Notes under the pieces: model-generated
Told to the model about the DNA's origin: nothing
Database searches by the model: none
Seen by the model: the letters and a program-made list of their open reading frames with translations, nothing else
Program-made: the position numbers and the translations under genes
Shown: positions 11,390-20,593 of the stretch, in pieces
How positions within the stretch are numbered: the stretch's first letter is position 1
Layout of the letters: every line of letters starts with the position of its first letter
DNA from: Coptodactyla brooksi
Lineage: Eukaryota; Arthropoda; Insecta; Coleoptera; Scarabaeidae
NCBI GenBank assembly: GCA_033557675.1
Contig: JAWQRM010000180.1
Location: 1 to 27,259 of the forward strand
Direction: 5' to 3'
Length of the DNA stretch: 27,259 nucleotides

Positions 11390-11732
11390 TGCGTACTGTA
11401 GGCTGTGCCTTCGTTTTGCAGCAGAACAACGATCTCAAGCACACATCTCTGTACATCCGAAACTGATTCGCAGGTCGTCATGTCGATATTCTTGACTGGC
11501 CCAGTCAGTCTCCAGACGTAAATCCGATTGAGGACCTCTGGAACGAACTGGAGTGTCGGGTTATAGGACAGAAAGCCTTGAATGCTGATGAAAAATTACA
11601 CAACTGGAGTCTGCATGATCCCTCTGTCTGCCATTCACACTCTCTGACATAAACCTATAGAATTTGAATTCGATTTAAATAATTTTTAATAAAATATTTA
11701 GGGCGATACCTTAACTGCAATTCGTTCCAGTG
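11390..11732 (+). pseudogene. Tc1-like transposase relic, copy 2 (3' end only)
   Basis: The catalytic C-terminal segment of a Tc1-like transposase, better preserved than copy 1: CAFVLQQNNDLKHTS, VDILDWPSQSPDVNPIEDLW, NELECRVIGQKALNADEKL (about 11403-11600). The final catalytic Glu (NPIE) and both Trp codons lost in copy 1 are kept. The second catalytic Asp is Asn in both copies (QNND instead of the family's QDND). A TGA stop interrupts near 11465. The preceding catalytic half is absent. Presumed 3' end CCAGTG at 11732. Confidence 0.88.
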
Positions 11733-12460
11733 CATCGACACCAGCATTCCCCAGGAAATGCAAAGCCGATATTTATTGTACGATTTACTGATAATTAAAT
11801 CATTCTACTCAGTCATTGAAATGATTTAATCAGTAACGAAATGACCTTGTTATTTATGAGAGTTATGATTTAGGTTGTTCAAAACGTATAACTTACTTTG
11901 CAAAATGTACAATTTTTCCTTTATTGCTGTTAAAATAATCAATTTGGCTTTGGAATGCATGTAATAATTTTAAAACGAATGACTAACTACATTTTGTGGA
12001 GCGTTATGTCAATTGTCAAATATTTACTGAATTGCTTGACGAATGTGCCACCTGTTAGATTCGTTATGGACTATTAATAGTGGGTAACTGTAACAAACAT
12101 TCTTGTACAGTTAGGTCTAACGATTTCGAGATGACGCTATTCAACACTTACAGTTATTTCTCGCGTTACGACCAACTTCCGTTCCGACGATTACGTCATT
12201 AGCAAATTGGGCGAGAAGCAATGGGCTTGCGCCGAGTATATAGAATCACTTAATTGATTTCAAAACAAATGACCCTACATTTTGTGAAGCGTCGTATGTA
12301 AAATGTTGCTTGTATAAATGACACGTTTGAAGGGTATAATTTAACAAAAAGGAGGCAACCAAACTTATACTTGTGATAATTATGTAAAATAATGAAGGTA
12401 CATTATGTCTAAACTACGGTCAATGTAAGAGGAAGTCATGTGTGCTAGACCGTTCTCTGG

Positions 12461-12485
12461 AAACGAGTTGCGCAGCGGCTCGTTT
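12461..12485. repeat. Edge hairpin of compound repeat (copy 2)
   Basis: AAACGAG (12461-12467), 11-nt loop, CTCGTTT (12479-12485). It is the counterpart of 2683-2707 with one compensatory pair change. Confidence 0.55.
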
Positions 12486-12491
12486 TCTATT

Positions 12492-13395
12492 TACATTTGC
12501 CGCTACATTTATCTGTGCCGTAGATTGAGGAACTTCAGTCAATTCACTGATTATTTTAACAAGTGTCGTAGTGCCCCTGGCTTTTATGGTTTTCAAAACT
12601 TTTAGTAAAGTACCACCCTGTTCGGCCCTTTCGCCCTTTCTCGTTTGCTTGGTTTGTGACCTATCCAAAAAGATTAATGTCGTGAAAGGTCGTGAAAACT
12701 AACTTCCGAATGGGAACGCTACGCCTGTCTATTCTTTTACTTGAATTGGTTATAAAACACTTATTAATATCAAACTATTGCACGTAACGTAATGCGTCGC
12801 GTAAAAGCTTTCTCAGTATGAGAAAGCTTTGTAATTGCTTCGTTATATGGCACACCGTCCACTTCAAACTATAAGTGTACCTTTAAAGGTCAACCTGAGG
12901 CATTTCAAGACACTCAAAGGACAAAAATAATATCAAGAAGGTTATATTACGAGGACAATCGTGGGATAAGCTTTTCAGCACATCTCCACTTCTCGGATAG
13001 ATCTAAATAAACTGTCTTCCATTGTTCGCATCCCTCTGGACATGTAACACGATCCATGTAACGTTATATTTACACCGATGGACAATTTTATGTGCAAGGC
13101 ATTAAAACATATATGTGACGTTAGGTTACATTATTAACTGTATATTCGATCAGTGATTACTATATATATATATACCATATATACTACTTACACTCGTATC
13201 TGTTTCGTGTCTTTTTAATTGGAAACATGCAGTAATTTTTAAAGGCCTATTTATAACAGAGTAAAAGGTCAAGTCATTTGTGCAAGAGCTATTAAACGCA
13301 TATGATATGTTAAAATGAAATCGACCAATCAAATTTTGTTAGATTAATGCTTTATGGCTCACCTATACCGAATAGGCCATACTGACTAAACTCAT
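12492..13395. other. Intergenic, one strong hairpin
   Basis: No gene recognised. A minus-strand frame of 82 codons at 12420-12668 straddles the repeat edge and has no family signature. The only structures are the hairpin at 12804-12830 and a short (TA)n run at 13160-13174. Confidence 0.55.
12804..12830. repeat. 12-bp perfect hairpin
   Basis: AAAGCTTTCTCA (12804-12815), 3-nt loop, exact complement (12819-12830). Confidence 0.75.
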
Positions 13396-13512
13396 TTCCA
13401 CCTTAGTGACGTGAATTTATCCTGGCACCGCTATCAGGCACTACTTCAGGAGGGCGCCACTTCATCAGGTCCTTTTAAGGGACTCTCTTTTTGGTTCTAC
13501 AGAGTAGAAGCG

Positions 13513-14805
13513 TCATTTCTTGTTGGCTTTTGCAAGGGCCTCCCGGAAGGCTGTACATCCTCTGGATTCGACCAAGTCTTTCCTGCCATCGGGATTATTT
13601 GTAGAGCACAAAAGGCACGAAGGCTCTGCAATCTTGCAATCTTTCAGTTTGTGCCCCGCACCGCCGCAGAAGTAACATAACTTGTTCCGATCCGGGCCCT
13701 TACATGAGGTGCTATGATGTCCATAGTCAAGACAGCGATAACATCGCCGGATCTCCGTTCCTCGTCTGGTCCTACAACTGACAAAGCCGACCAATAATCG
13801 GCCAGCTTAAAGGAGTTGCTCGGCTGCTGTCATCTCTATCTGGACTACGGCCTAGCGCTGCTTTCTTACGTTTGGCCTGGTCATTTTGACTTCTATTTTC
13901 CCTCTATAGCCTGGTACGGTCCTCTTCAGGGCCTCCTCAACCTCCGTTACTGTTGTGCAGCAATCATAGTCCCTTATCTCCAAAATGGCTCTGGGAATCA
14001 GTTCTCTGATGCTGCTTGAATTACCTACTACTTTCTTCAGGGCATCGGCAAAAGAAGTCCTAACTTCTGCAGAGGTTTTCCTTAATTTCAGGAGAACTCC
14101 TCCTGTTCGTGTTTTCAGGACCGACTTCATATTTACTCCAGCTGCGCTGGTATTGATGTGCTTGTGGTTGGCTCCCACGACATCTACATAGGTTTTACCC
14201 TGCGCAGGTTTTAGGCGAATCGCTTCCGGCTTTGTTCTTGCTCTCCATCTTTTCTCCGGTTTCCTCGTTTTCTTCTGTTTCTGCGATGTGGACTCCCTCT
14301 TCGCCTGTTTCTCCCTCTTTTTCTTCTTCTTCTTATTGACGATCTCAGTCCACTCGGTCTCAGTCTTCGACTCTTCTTGCCTCGATGGCCTTCTTGTGAG
14401 GACTGCTGTGGACGTTTGACTCTTCTCTTACTTGTGCCAACATCCGACACAGAGTTAGTCCGTGGTCGTTGAAAAACTCGGGCGAAGATCATCGCTTCCT
14501 CATTGAGCTTCGCTCGAGTTTTATGAATAAACTCTAAACTGTCAATGATCTCTTCCAGTTTTGGGAGCCCCTGCTTTATGTCATTACTGACATTGCGTTG
14601 TTTCAGTACTGCCGCCGTCATGGTAGCGATGAGGATCCTTGCTTGTGCGTGTTTCTCCCTCTCTACATCCTGTGGTGTTCTCTGTTCCTGCTGAGGTTCT
14701 TCGGTTTTTCGGCTTTGAGCAGTGGTGTTTGTTTCGTTTTGTTCGTTGTTGGTATGTGTTCTAATACTCCAAAGTGCCAGGCCATCTCCGGACGCGGTGT
14801 CTCAG
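13513..14805 (-). pseudogene. R1-type ORF1 (gag-like nucleic-acid-binding protein), broken
   Basis: ORF1 proteins of R1-clade LINEs coat the element RNA. In order on the minus strand: an N-terminal Q/E/T-rich part and predicted helical segment ending KLEEIIDSLEF (to about 14500); a frameshift near 14400; WTEIVNKKKKKKREK and a long basic tract (about 14360-14230); the conserved middle domain SVLKTRTGGVLLKLRKTSAE through AILEIRDYDCCTTVTEVEEA (about 14135-13905); two in-frame stops (near 13852 and 13815); then VGFVSCRTRR and zinc knuckles. The two canonical CX2CX4HX4C knuckles are CYRC...H...C and CYFC...H...C (13743-13636). A third, CLLC..., lacks a clear His. It ends AFREALAKANKK and stop. The domain order and the rest of the frame match a full-length R1 gag. 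Only one frameshift and two stops disable it, so it is comparatively young. Confidence 0.85.
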
Positions 14806-15124
14806 GAAGTGGGGCGTGATCACCCTCGTAACTACCCCCATTGTTGCGAGAGCTTTTGGCTATAAGGGCAGGAATGAAACATCCGCCCTTGCCGTTCACC
14901 TGCTTCCTTCATCGACATCCTGACACACCGTGGGTGCGACGCGTTGACGTCGGGAGTTTCCGCGAGAACTGCGCTTTACGCATCATGCCGCACATCCCTT
15001 TCGGGCAGCGTCAACGTATCCGTTAGTCCTCGTGACCCTACCGCAATACTGGCCAGAGGCCCCTACATGGTGCTGACACCTGGGCCAGACTAGTCCAATC
15101 TAGCCCAGATGTCAATTCAATCGT

Positions 15125-15153
15125 CTCAAAAAACTTTAATATGGTTTTTTGAG
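15125..15153. repeat. 10-bp perfect hairpin at R1 element 5' region
   Basis: CTCAAAAAAC (15125-15134), 9-nt loop, exact complement (15144-15153). It extends with GT/AC-type pairs broken by a GA bulge. It lies in the presumed 5' end of the minus-strand R1 fragment. Confidence 0.65.
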
Positions 15154-15641
15154 GAGACCAGAGTCGCGCCGTGTCGAGAGGTTAGTTGTCATTTCCTTTT
15201 CGTTAATTGTCAAAACTGATCATTAAGTTTTCAGATAGAAATCACGGCAGGATTTAATAAGAAATGTTGATTGTTTACGGCAAAGGCTGATTTAGTCGCA
15301 TGAATTTATTAAAATTCGGAAAAACAACCCGACGTTTTATAATTGAATAGCGAAGTTTATCAAGTTAGTTCAGCAATTTCCATGTGCAATGTCGACAAAA
15401 CGACAAGAACGAACGCCAGGTGCGTCATAAATAAGTCACTATATCATTGATCGACTTTTACACTTCCTGCTGGTCGAGTAAATAAACGTCCACTGCGAGG
15501 TCATGGTTGTATTATCTCGTGATTAGCGAATTGTCCTTGATAGGACAATAATCCATGTTTCCTACATCTATTATATTTTTATATCTAGTAGATTTCTTGA
15601 TATTCAGACTACTAATTCTTTTGTTCGCCGATTTGAGAATC

Positions 15642-15672
15642 AACAAGTAGTACTAAAATGGTACTACTTGTT
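15642..15672. repeat. 12-bp perfect hairpin
   Basis: AACAAGTAGTAC (15642-15653), loop TAAAATG, exact complement (15661-15672). Confidence 0.75.
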
Positions 15673-16411
15673 TAGTTTTTCAACTTGTTATTTATAGGCA
15701 CTAAAAATGATCTCTAATATAAATTGTGAATAGTCTTTATCTATAATAACGATCTGCTTTTAATAACAATAAACAAATTGATATTCATAAAAGCACTTAG
15801 ACGATAATGTAATTTCTTAATCTACGCTGTGTAATATAATAACCTTGAAAAATAAATCCTGCCTTTCCACAAAGCCATGTTTTCTCGGTGAAATATATGT
15901 ACTTTTTCCCCATTGTTGATATCGCTATCCCTGATAATATGGTCATGCAATATTGCTGATGCCTGATAGTTGGGGCGGAATAAGCGGAATAAAACCTTGG
16001 TAAATTTCTTCGTAGCGTGCAATCGAGGCACGTGTTGTATGTAAAGTACCCGCGTAAATATAATTTTAATTAATCGACCACAATCTCTGCTACTCACCCC
16101 AACGTTGACCATAAACAATGAGTAAGGTATCTCAATTAATTAGGTGTGTTTGCTAATTAGGTGGGTATTGCAATACGTCATTCAGCAATTAGCTATTGAT
16201 CGACCATTAACACATTGAATGTCTATGTGCACGCTATACCAGCATAAAGTGAATTTTTTTATACTTTCAAAATTGCTACCGTATGTATCCATTCCCATAC
16301 CATTTGAAGGTGCTAAGTAAAAATTCGAAAAGTCAAAATTATATAAAGTGTGACAAAAATGTTGTTCCTATTATGGATTACCCTACGTATTTTTGCATAA
16401 GTATGATAGTT

Positions 16412-16447
16412 ATTATTATTTTGATAAGGAGCTATCAAAATAATAAT
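16412..16447. repeat. 15-bp perfect hairpin beside mariner copy A
   Basis: Left arm ATTATTATTTTGATA (16412-16426), 6-nt loop AGGAGC, exact complement (16433-16447). It lies about 75 bp before recognisable mariner sequence begins. Confidence 0.75.
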
Positions 16448-16519
16448 TATTAGAAATAAAGCTGAAACTTTCTAAGATTCGTTTTCGTTTTGGTAATATC
16501 TTTTCTAAAAAAATATTTG

Positions 16520-17224
16520 GTATGTAAAATATTTTGTTCGATTCTGTACAATCGTTATCTTTTTGCATCTTAATAAACAGCATTTATCATAAACAGCATT
16601 TTTGGCACATTATGCTTCTTATTCTTGCCGTGAAAGCGAAAAAAAAACTATGTGGCGTATATGGGGAATATGTATTGATAAAATGCCAGTGTCAAAACTG
16701 GTTTGCAAAATTTTTTGCAAAACTTTGCAAAATTTCTTGCAAATTCGCAACATTTTTGGGAGGTTTTTCAATACCATGATCAATTCTAAAATGTACTGTT
16801 GTCAACTAGACAAATATGATTTTTTTGCAAATTGGTTTGCAAAATTTTTTACAAAGGTTTCCAAACTTTTTGGCAGCTCTTTCCAATATCTTTGGGGGAA
16901 TACCACAATTAATTGTAATTTGTAACTCGCCAAAAGCTTTTACAGTTTGGATGGGATGTACTACCATACCTATCATATTCTCCAGATCTGGCACCTTCCG
17001 ATTATTACTTGTTCGATCTTTACAAATTGTTTTGGACGGCAAAACCTTTATTTCAAATGAAGTCGTCAAAAATGACTTGGATCAGCTTTTTGCTAGCAAG
17101 GGTCAGAAGTTTTATGGATGTGGAATCATGATACTGCCAGAAAGATGGCAAAAGATGTTGGACCAAAATGGTGAATATACATTTTCACCAAAAATAAAAC
17201 GAAATTACTTTCCGAAAAACCTAA
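16520..17224 (+). mobile_element. Mariner-derived element, copy A (internally deleted, 5' end lost)
   Basis: The DNA matches copy B (21426-22382) from about 16520. N-terminal transposase coding survives as FWHIMLL...KKLCGVYGEYVLIKCQ then CQNWFAKF (about 16600-16713), typical of the helix-turn-helix region of mellifera/capitata-type mariners. Two tandem internal units follow (starts 16698 and 16832, offset 134 bp). The catalytic C-terminus is next: YLSYSPDLAPSDYYLF (about 16967-17011, third catalytic Asp codon at 17000). After a frameshift comes SLQIVLDGKTFISNEV...LDQLFASKGQKFYGCGIM then LPERWQKMLDQNGEY (about 17012-17180). The 3' inverted end TTAGGTTTTTCGGAAAGTAA (reverse complement of 17205-17224) is followed by TA at 17225. 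The 5' TIR is not recognisable. The first two catalytic Asp regions are deleted. Confidence 0.85.
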
Positions 17225-17226
17225 TA

Positions 17227-17783
17227 CTTATAATAAATTATAATATACGTAATATACGCGGAAATATACGTATAATAATAGGCAACATAACGACGAGTTT
17301 CTTGTATCCCCAATTACGCTATCGAGATATTTAGCGATGTTTCCTAGTAGTTCTAAATTAAAGAAGATTAATCCAAATTTCAGTGTGTTGAAATGACAGA
17401 TATTTGCCAGATATTTTCTTGTATGCCTTCTTACTGATGTGATTTATGCACACAAATTTCGTAGTTTAATGTAATTTGGACATTCAGTAGCTATTCGTTC
17501 CCTGATGCATGTAGCTACACTTTCTTCGTTTTATCCTATGGGCATTTACCTTAGCCGAAAGTATTATATTTATAAAAGGAATGCCTTCGACGCCTGGGAA
17601 CCACTTCAGGTGCTGGTTTTATTGGTAAGAGGGTATATATTATTGATCGTCCCAATTCACATTGCGTCATTATCCTATATCCAGAATACGTATGATATAA
17701 ATTTCCATGAATTTGTCATGATAACCTGTCCTGCATGAACAAATAATTTTGTTACCTTCTGATTATCTTTTCCTCTCTTTGAA

Positions 17784-17821
<38 letters not shown>

Positions 17822-18964
17822 TGTGAGTCGTTAAGAATGGGCCATATCATAGTGGCGGATAATTGGGGTCAAAATAGAGCGATTGAGCAAATCTTGCCTC
17901 ATACGAAAGTTATTCCTTGTCAATCTACAGGGCGTTAAAACAGAGGCTTTATTTTGAAACACATATTATCAAAAATGTATGCAGCTAATTCAGCATCACA
18001 GCTGGCAAAATGTATTCATGTACTTAAGACTTTATACTTTAAGTCTTTATACTTTCGTAAAGCAGCATTCGTAAGATATAATTGCATTCTTCCAGAGTTT
18101 GATGCCTAGGATGAACTAATATTCAATACTTTTAGTCAACACTTTTAAATCCCAGAATCTCCCATACAAAAACACGGACGAAAACACTGGAACCATAAGT
18201 GTCCACTTATGAGAGCTTTCACTATATTATAAGTATTTATTATACATAAATACATAATTACTACCCTAAAATACTCTTATTTTACAAACTGAACAGGAAA
18301 AGGAACTTGACAAGTTCCTTATTTTTAACTTATTTCTTTAGGTTACTTTTAAACAGGTTGCCAATGTAACAATAGATTCATTCTTAACGAATCCAATTAC
18401 TTCCTTTTGTATAACTTACACAGTTTTCCAATAAACCAGTACGTCATTATCTACTGCTGACAACCTTGACATGGTAACAGTCTATTGGATATTCACAAGG
18501 CACCCTAATTACGACATTATTAAAGGTTCGAGCTTTTGCGTCTCAAAATAAAACAATCGTGCGTTAGAAATTCATCGGCTCGGTTGTTTTTTTACCAGCA
18601 AACGGCTTTTAGAAGCGAGGTTTTATTTTAGCTGCCAAAGCATTTCCAACAAAACCCATTCGGTCAGCATTAGTTGCTGAGGGTTACCGCAAAAACGATT
18701 CTACAACGATTTTGCACACTAATATCCAAACTAGACACCCACAGCATTTGACCTTGATATTGCGTGTTGTAAATTATGCAAATCAGTACGAATAAATAGT
18801 ATTCCATGTCATTAGAACTCTGGATTTGCAAATTATTTCAAACTGCACGCTACCCTTGAACTATGTATAATGACGATATATTTATCGGGATGTCATTAAA
18901 ACATTATGGCGTGCTGTATATAGTACAGTATCAATCCGAAAAGTAGTTTACGCTAACAATAAGA
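17227..18964. other. Intergenic with an AT array and a possible transposon end
   Basis: No gene recognised. (TA)n occupies 17790-17818. Directly after it, CAGTGTGAGTCGTTAAGAAT (17820-17839) has the look of a DNA-transposon terminus inserted into TA, and the next 150 bp are less AT-rich, but I found no matching inverted end. A palindrome AAGGAACTTG/CAAGTTCCTT sits at 18300-18320. AGACTTTATACTTTA is imperfectly duplicated at 18026-18053. Confidence 0.45.
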
Positions 18965-18966
18965 TA

Positions 18967-20591
18967 CAGTGTGAAAATTAAGTAACGGATAAATTCGATA
19001 ACTGTTAATATTCGGTTTTTGGGAAATTCAAATTTGGGAAAATTGTTTATTGAGTAATGACGTCATCAATATTTATTTTAGCGATAACCTATAAATTTTA
19101 TTTTTTATTTCGATAGTTTTTTAATCTGTTTTCAACAATGTATGAATTTCTATAGGTTACATTTGAAAAAAAAAATTAAAAAAACAATCACTGTTTGACT
19201 TCGACAGAAGTTGTAAATGCTGCAATAAAAGTACATCTTTGTATTCTTTGCAAACAGTACTAACTGAATACAGTATTAATTAATTTATTGTCAGTATTAT
19301 CTAATCTCATACGTAATGGTACCGTTGACCAAAAAACAACGAATTGATGTTCTAATGATGATTTTTTAATGATGATGTTCTAATGATGACTTTTTAACAG
19401 AAAATGTGCAGCTTGATGTTTTCTTGGAAATTGAAGATAATCCACATTCATTTACTAGATGCATCGCTTTAAACCACAATATCAGCCATACTTTCGTATT
19501 GAAACTTCTTAAAATTCAGAAATTTCATCCTTGCAAGGTAAAATTGGTCCATGAATTGTCAGAGGATGACTTTGATCGCAGACAAGAATTTTGTAAACAA
19601 ACAATGGAAATTTGTAATCGCGATCCGATGTTCCCCCATCCTATAGTATTTTCTGACGAAGCAACATTTTCTTTAAGCGGAACTGTCAACAGACAAAGCT
19701 GTAGATATTGGGTTAGGGAAACTCCCCACTGGATGAGGGAAGCCCACACCCAGTATCCCCAAAAGCTTAACGTGTGGGCCCAAATAATCAATGACAGAAT
19801 TCTAAAGCCTTCTTTTTTGAAAGTAATTTATTTGGGGAAAGATACCTAGAACTTTTACAATTCGAATTAATACCTACAGTAGCTGAGTTATTCTCGAACG
19901 CCAACTACCCCAACGTGCGAAACAATAATATTTGGTTGCAACAAGACGGTGTTCCACCTCTCTGGATGAAGTGTTTCCAGGGAGATGGGCGGGAAGAAGA
20001 GGTCCCATGGAATGGCCGGCTAGGTCCCCTGATCTAACGTCACTGGACTTTTTCCTATGGGGGCACTTAAAACGCAAGGTATACAAAAATCAGCCTAACA
20101 ATTTAGAAGATCTCAAACAAAAAATTCGATATAAGTGTACCTTAATAACGCCTCAATCTATTCAGAATGTGATTGCTGAATTTTATAACCGTATTGGGTA
20201 TTGTCAGTTGGTACAGGGCCGTCAATTTGAACATTTAGTGTAATTAATTTTTTATTGTCTAAAAAGCATTTTGTAACCTTTGAACGAATTAGTAAATTTC
20301 CGTTTTAGTTTTCCACAACAAATAAATATAATACCGTTATCGATTTTTGTTTTAAATCCAGGTGATTACATTATTCTATTAATTTGATTCATTTAAACTT
20401 TAGAGCCGTTTTATTTAAATTTTTTTCAAATGTAACCTATTCAATTTCATACATTGTTGAAAACATATTCAAGAACTCCACCGAAATAAAGAATAACATT
20501 TATAAGTTGTCATTAAAAAAATTGATGACGGCAGTACTTAAAATATAATTGACAAAAAAATCTGAAAATCGCTTACTTAAGTTCCACCCTG
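18967..20591 (+). mobile_element. IS630-Tc1-mariner element with long inverted ends (complete termini)
   Basis: Both ends are visible. The left end CAGTGTGAAAATTAAGTAA (18967) and the reverse complement of the right end, CAGGGTGGAACTTAAGTAA (from 20591), are bordered by TA at 18965-18966 and 20592-20593. The inverted similarity is long, about 190-220 bp with gaps. It includes GTCATCAAT, TATAAAT and TTTATTTCG, then an inner block of about 45 bp with near-identity (TTTTCAACAATGTATGAA, then ATAGGTTACATTTGAAAAAA) at 19129-19175 and, inverted, 20420-20466. Total length is 1625 bp. The single internal gene is a disrupted transposase (see next entry). Long TIRs distinguish it from ordinary 28-bp mariners. 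It is the only element here with both termini and target duplications plus most of its gene. Confidence 0.85.
19316..20243 (+). pseudogene. Transposase of the long-TIR element (HTH deleted, frameshifted)
   Basis: A DDE/D transposase of the IS630-Tc1-mariner superfamily. It starts MVPLTKKQRIDVLMMI at 19316 and hits a stop within a 28-bp tandem duplication (GATGTTCTAATGATGA at 19346 and 19374). Most of the N-terminal helix-turn-helix is missing. Coding resumes with LDVFLEIEDNPHSFTR, then the catalytic core: FSDEATF (Asp codon 19655), NRQSCRYWVRETPHWMREAH, QKLNVWA. A frameshift occurs near 19845, then YLELLQFELIP and QQDGVP (Asp 19945). A deletion with frameshift follows, then LDEVFPGRWAGRRG, MEWPARSPDLTSLDFFLWGH (Asp 20046), and the C-terminus GRQFEHLV with a TAA stop. 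All three Asp survive. About 98 nt separate the last two; relatives as I recall them have about 41 residues between them (DD41D-type), so roughly 25 nt seem lost. Inactive. Confidence 0.88.
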
Positions 20592-20593
20592 TA

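Larger units (their letters stand above)
11388..12491. repeat. Compound dispersed repeat, copy 2 (Tc1 3' end plus flank)
   Basis: Same block as 1749-2712. Left edge near 11388, about 40 bp after the Jockey relic ends; right edge just after the hairpin at 12461-12485. Unlike copy 1, the Tc1 end at 11732 is followed by CA rather than TA. It contains a segment of about 100 bp (12240-12345) absent from copy 1. That segment repeats AAAACAAATGAC and TACATTTTGTGAAGCGT, words also present about 270 bp upstream, so it may be an internal duplication rather than a loss in copy 1. Confidence 0.8.
13400..15165 (-). mobile_element. R1-clade non-LTR retrotransposon fragment, ORF1 without ORF2
   Basis: A distinctly more GC-rich block than its flanks. 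It reads on the minus strand: a 5' untranslated part (about 15165-14810), ORF1 (about 14800-13513), then about 110 bp before similarity is lost near 13400. No endonuclease or reverse transcriptase coding is present. The presumed 5' region starts with a hairpin (CTCAAAAAAC/GTTTTTTGAG, 15125-15153). The tail contains GGTGG...GTTTAGTCAGTATGG (about 13402-13375), which resembles R1-type 3' untranslated sequence. So the copy may be internally deleted rather than simply truncated. No 28S rDNA or TTAGG target sequence flanks it. Confidence 0.75.
15166..16519. other. Intergenic with three perfect hairpins
   Basis: No gene recognised. The 98-codon minus frame at 15822-16118 has no domain signature. 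Hairpins: ATTGTCCT/AGGACAAT with 4-nt loop (15530-15549); AACAAGTAGTAC and complement with 7-nt loop (15642-15672); and the 15-bp hairpin at 16412-16447. Confidence 0.55.

Noticed and set aside
13411..15026. Plus-strand open frames over the R1 fragment
   Set aside because: Antisense shadows of the minus-strand ORF1; all recognisable motifs (CCHC knuckles, basic tract) are on the minus strand.
6052..16447. Hairpins as miRNA precursors, rho-independent terminators or Helitron 3' ends
   Set aside because: Stems of 12-15 bp are too short for miRNA precursors. This is eukaryotic DNA, no T-run follows consistently, and no CTRR ending follows the stems.
17827..18391. TCGTTAAGAATG and its complement at 18380-18391 as element ends
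   Set aside because: A 12-bp match at this distance is expected by chance in 27 kb, and there is no supporting flank or target duplication.
19525..20086. Minus-strand frames of 88 and 70 codons
   Set aside because: Antisense to the catalytic core of the long-TIR element transposase.
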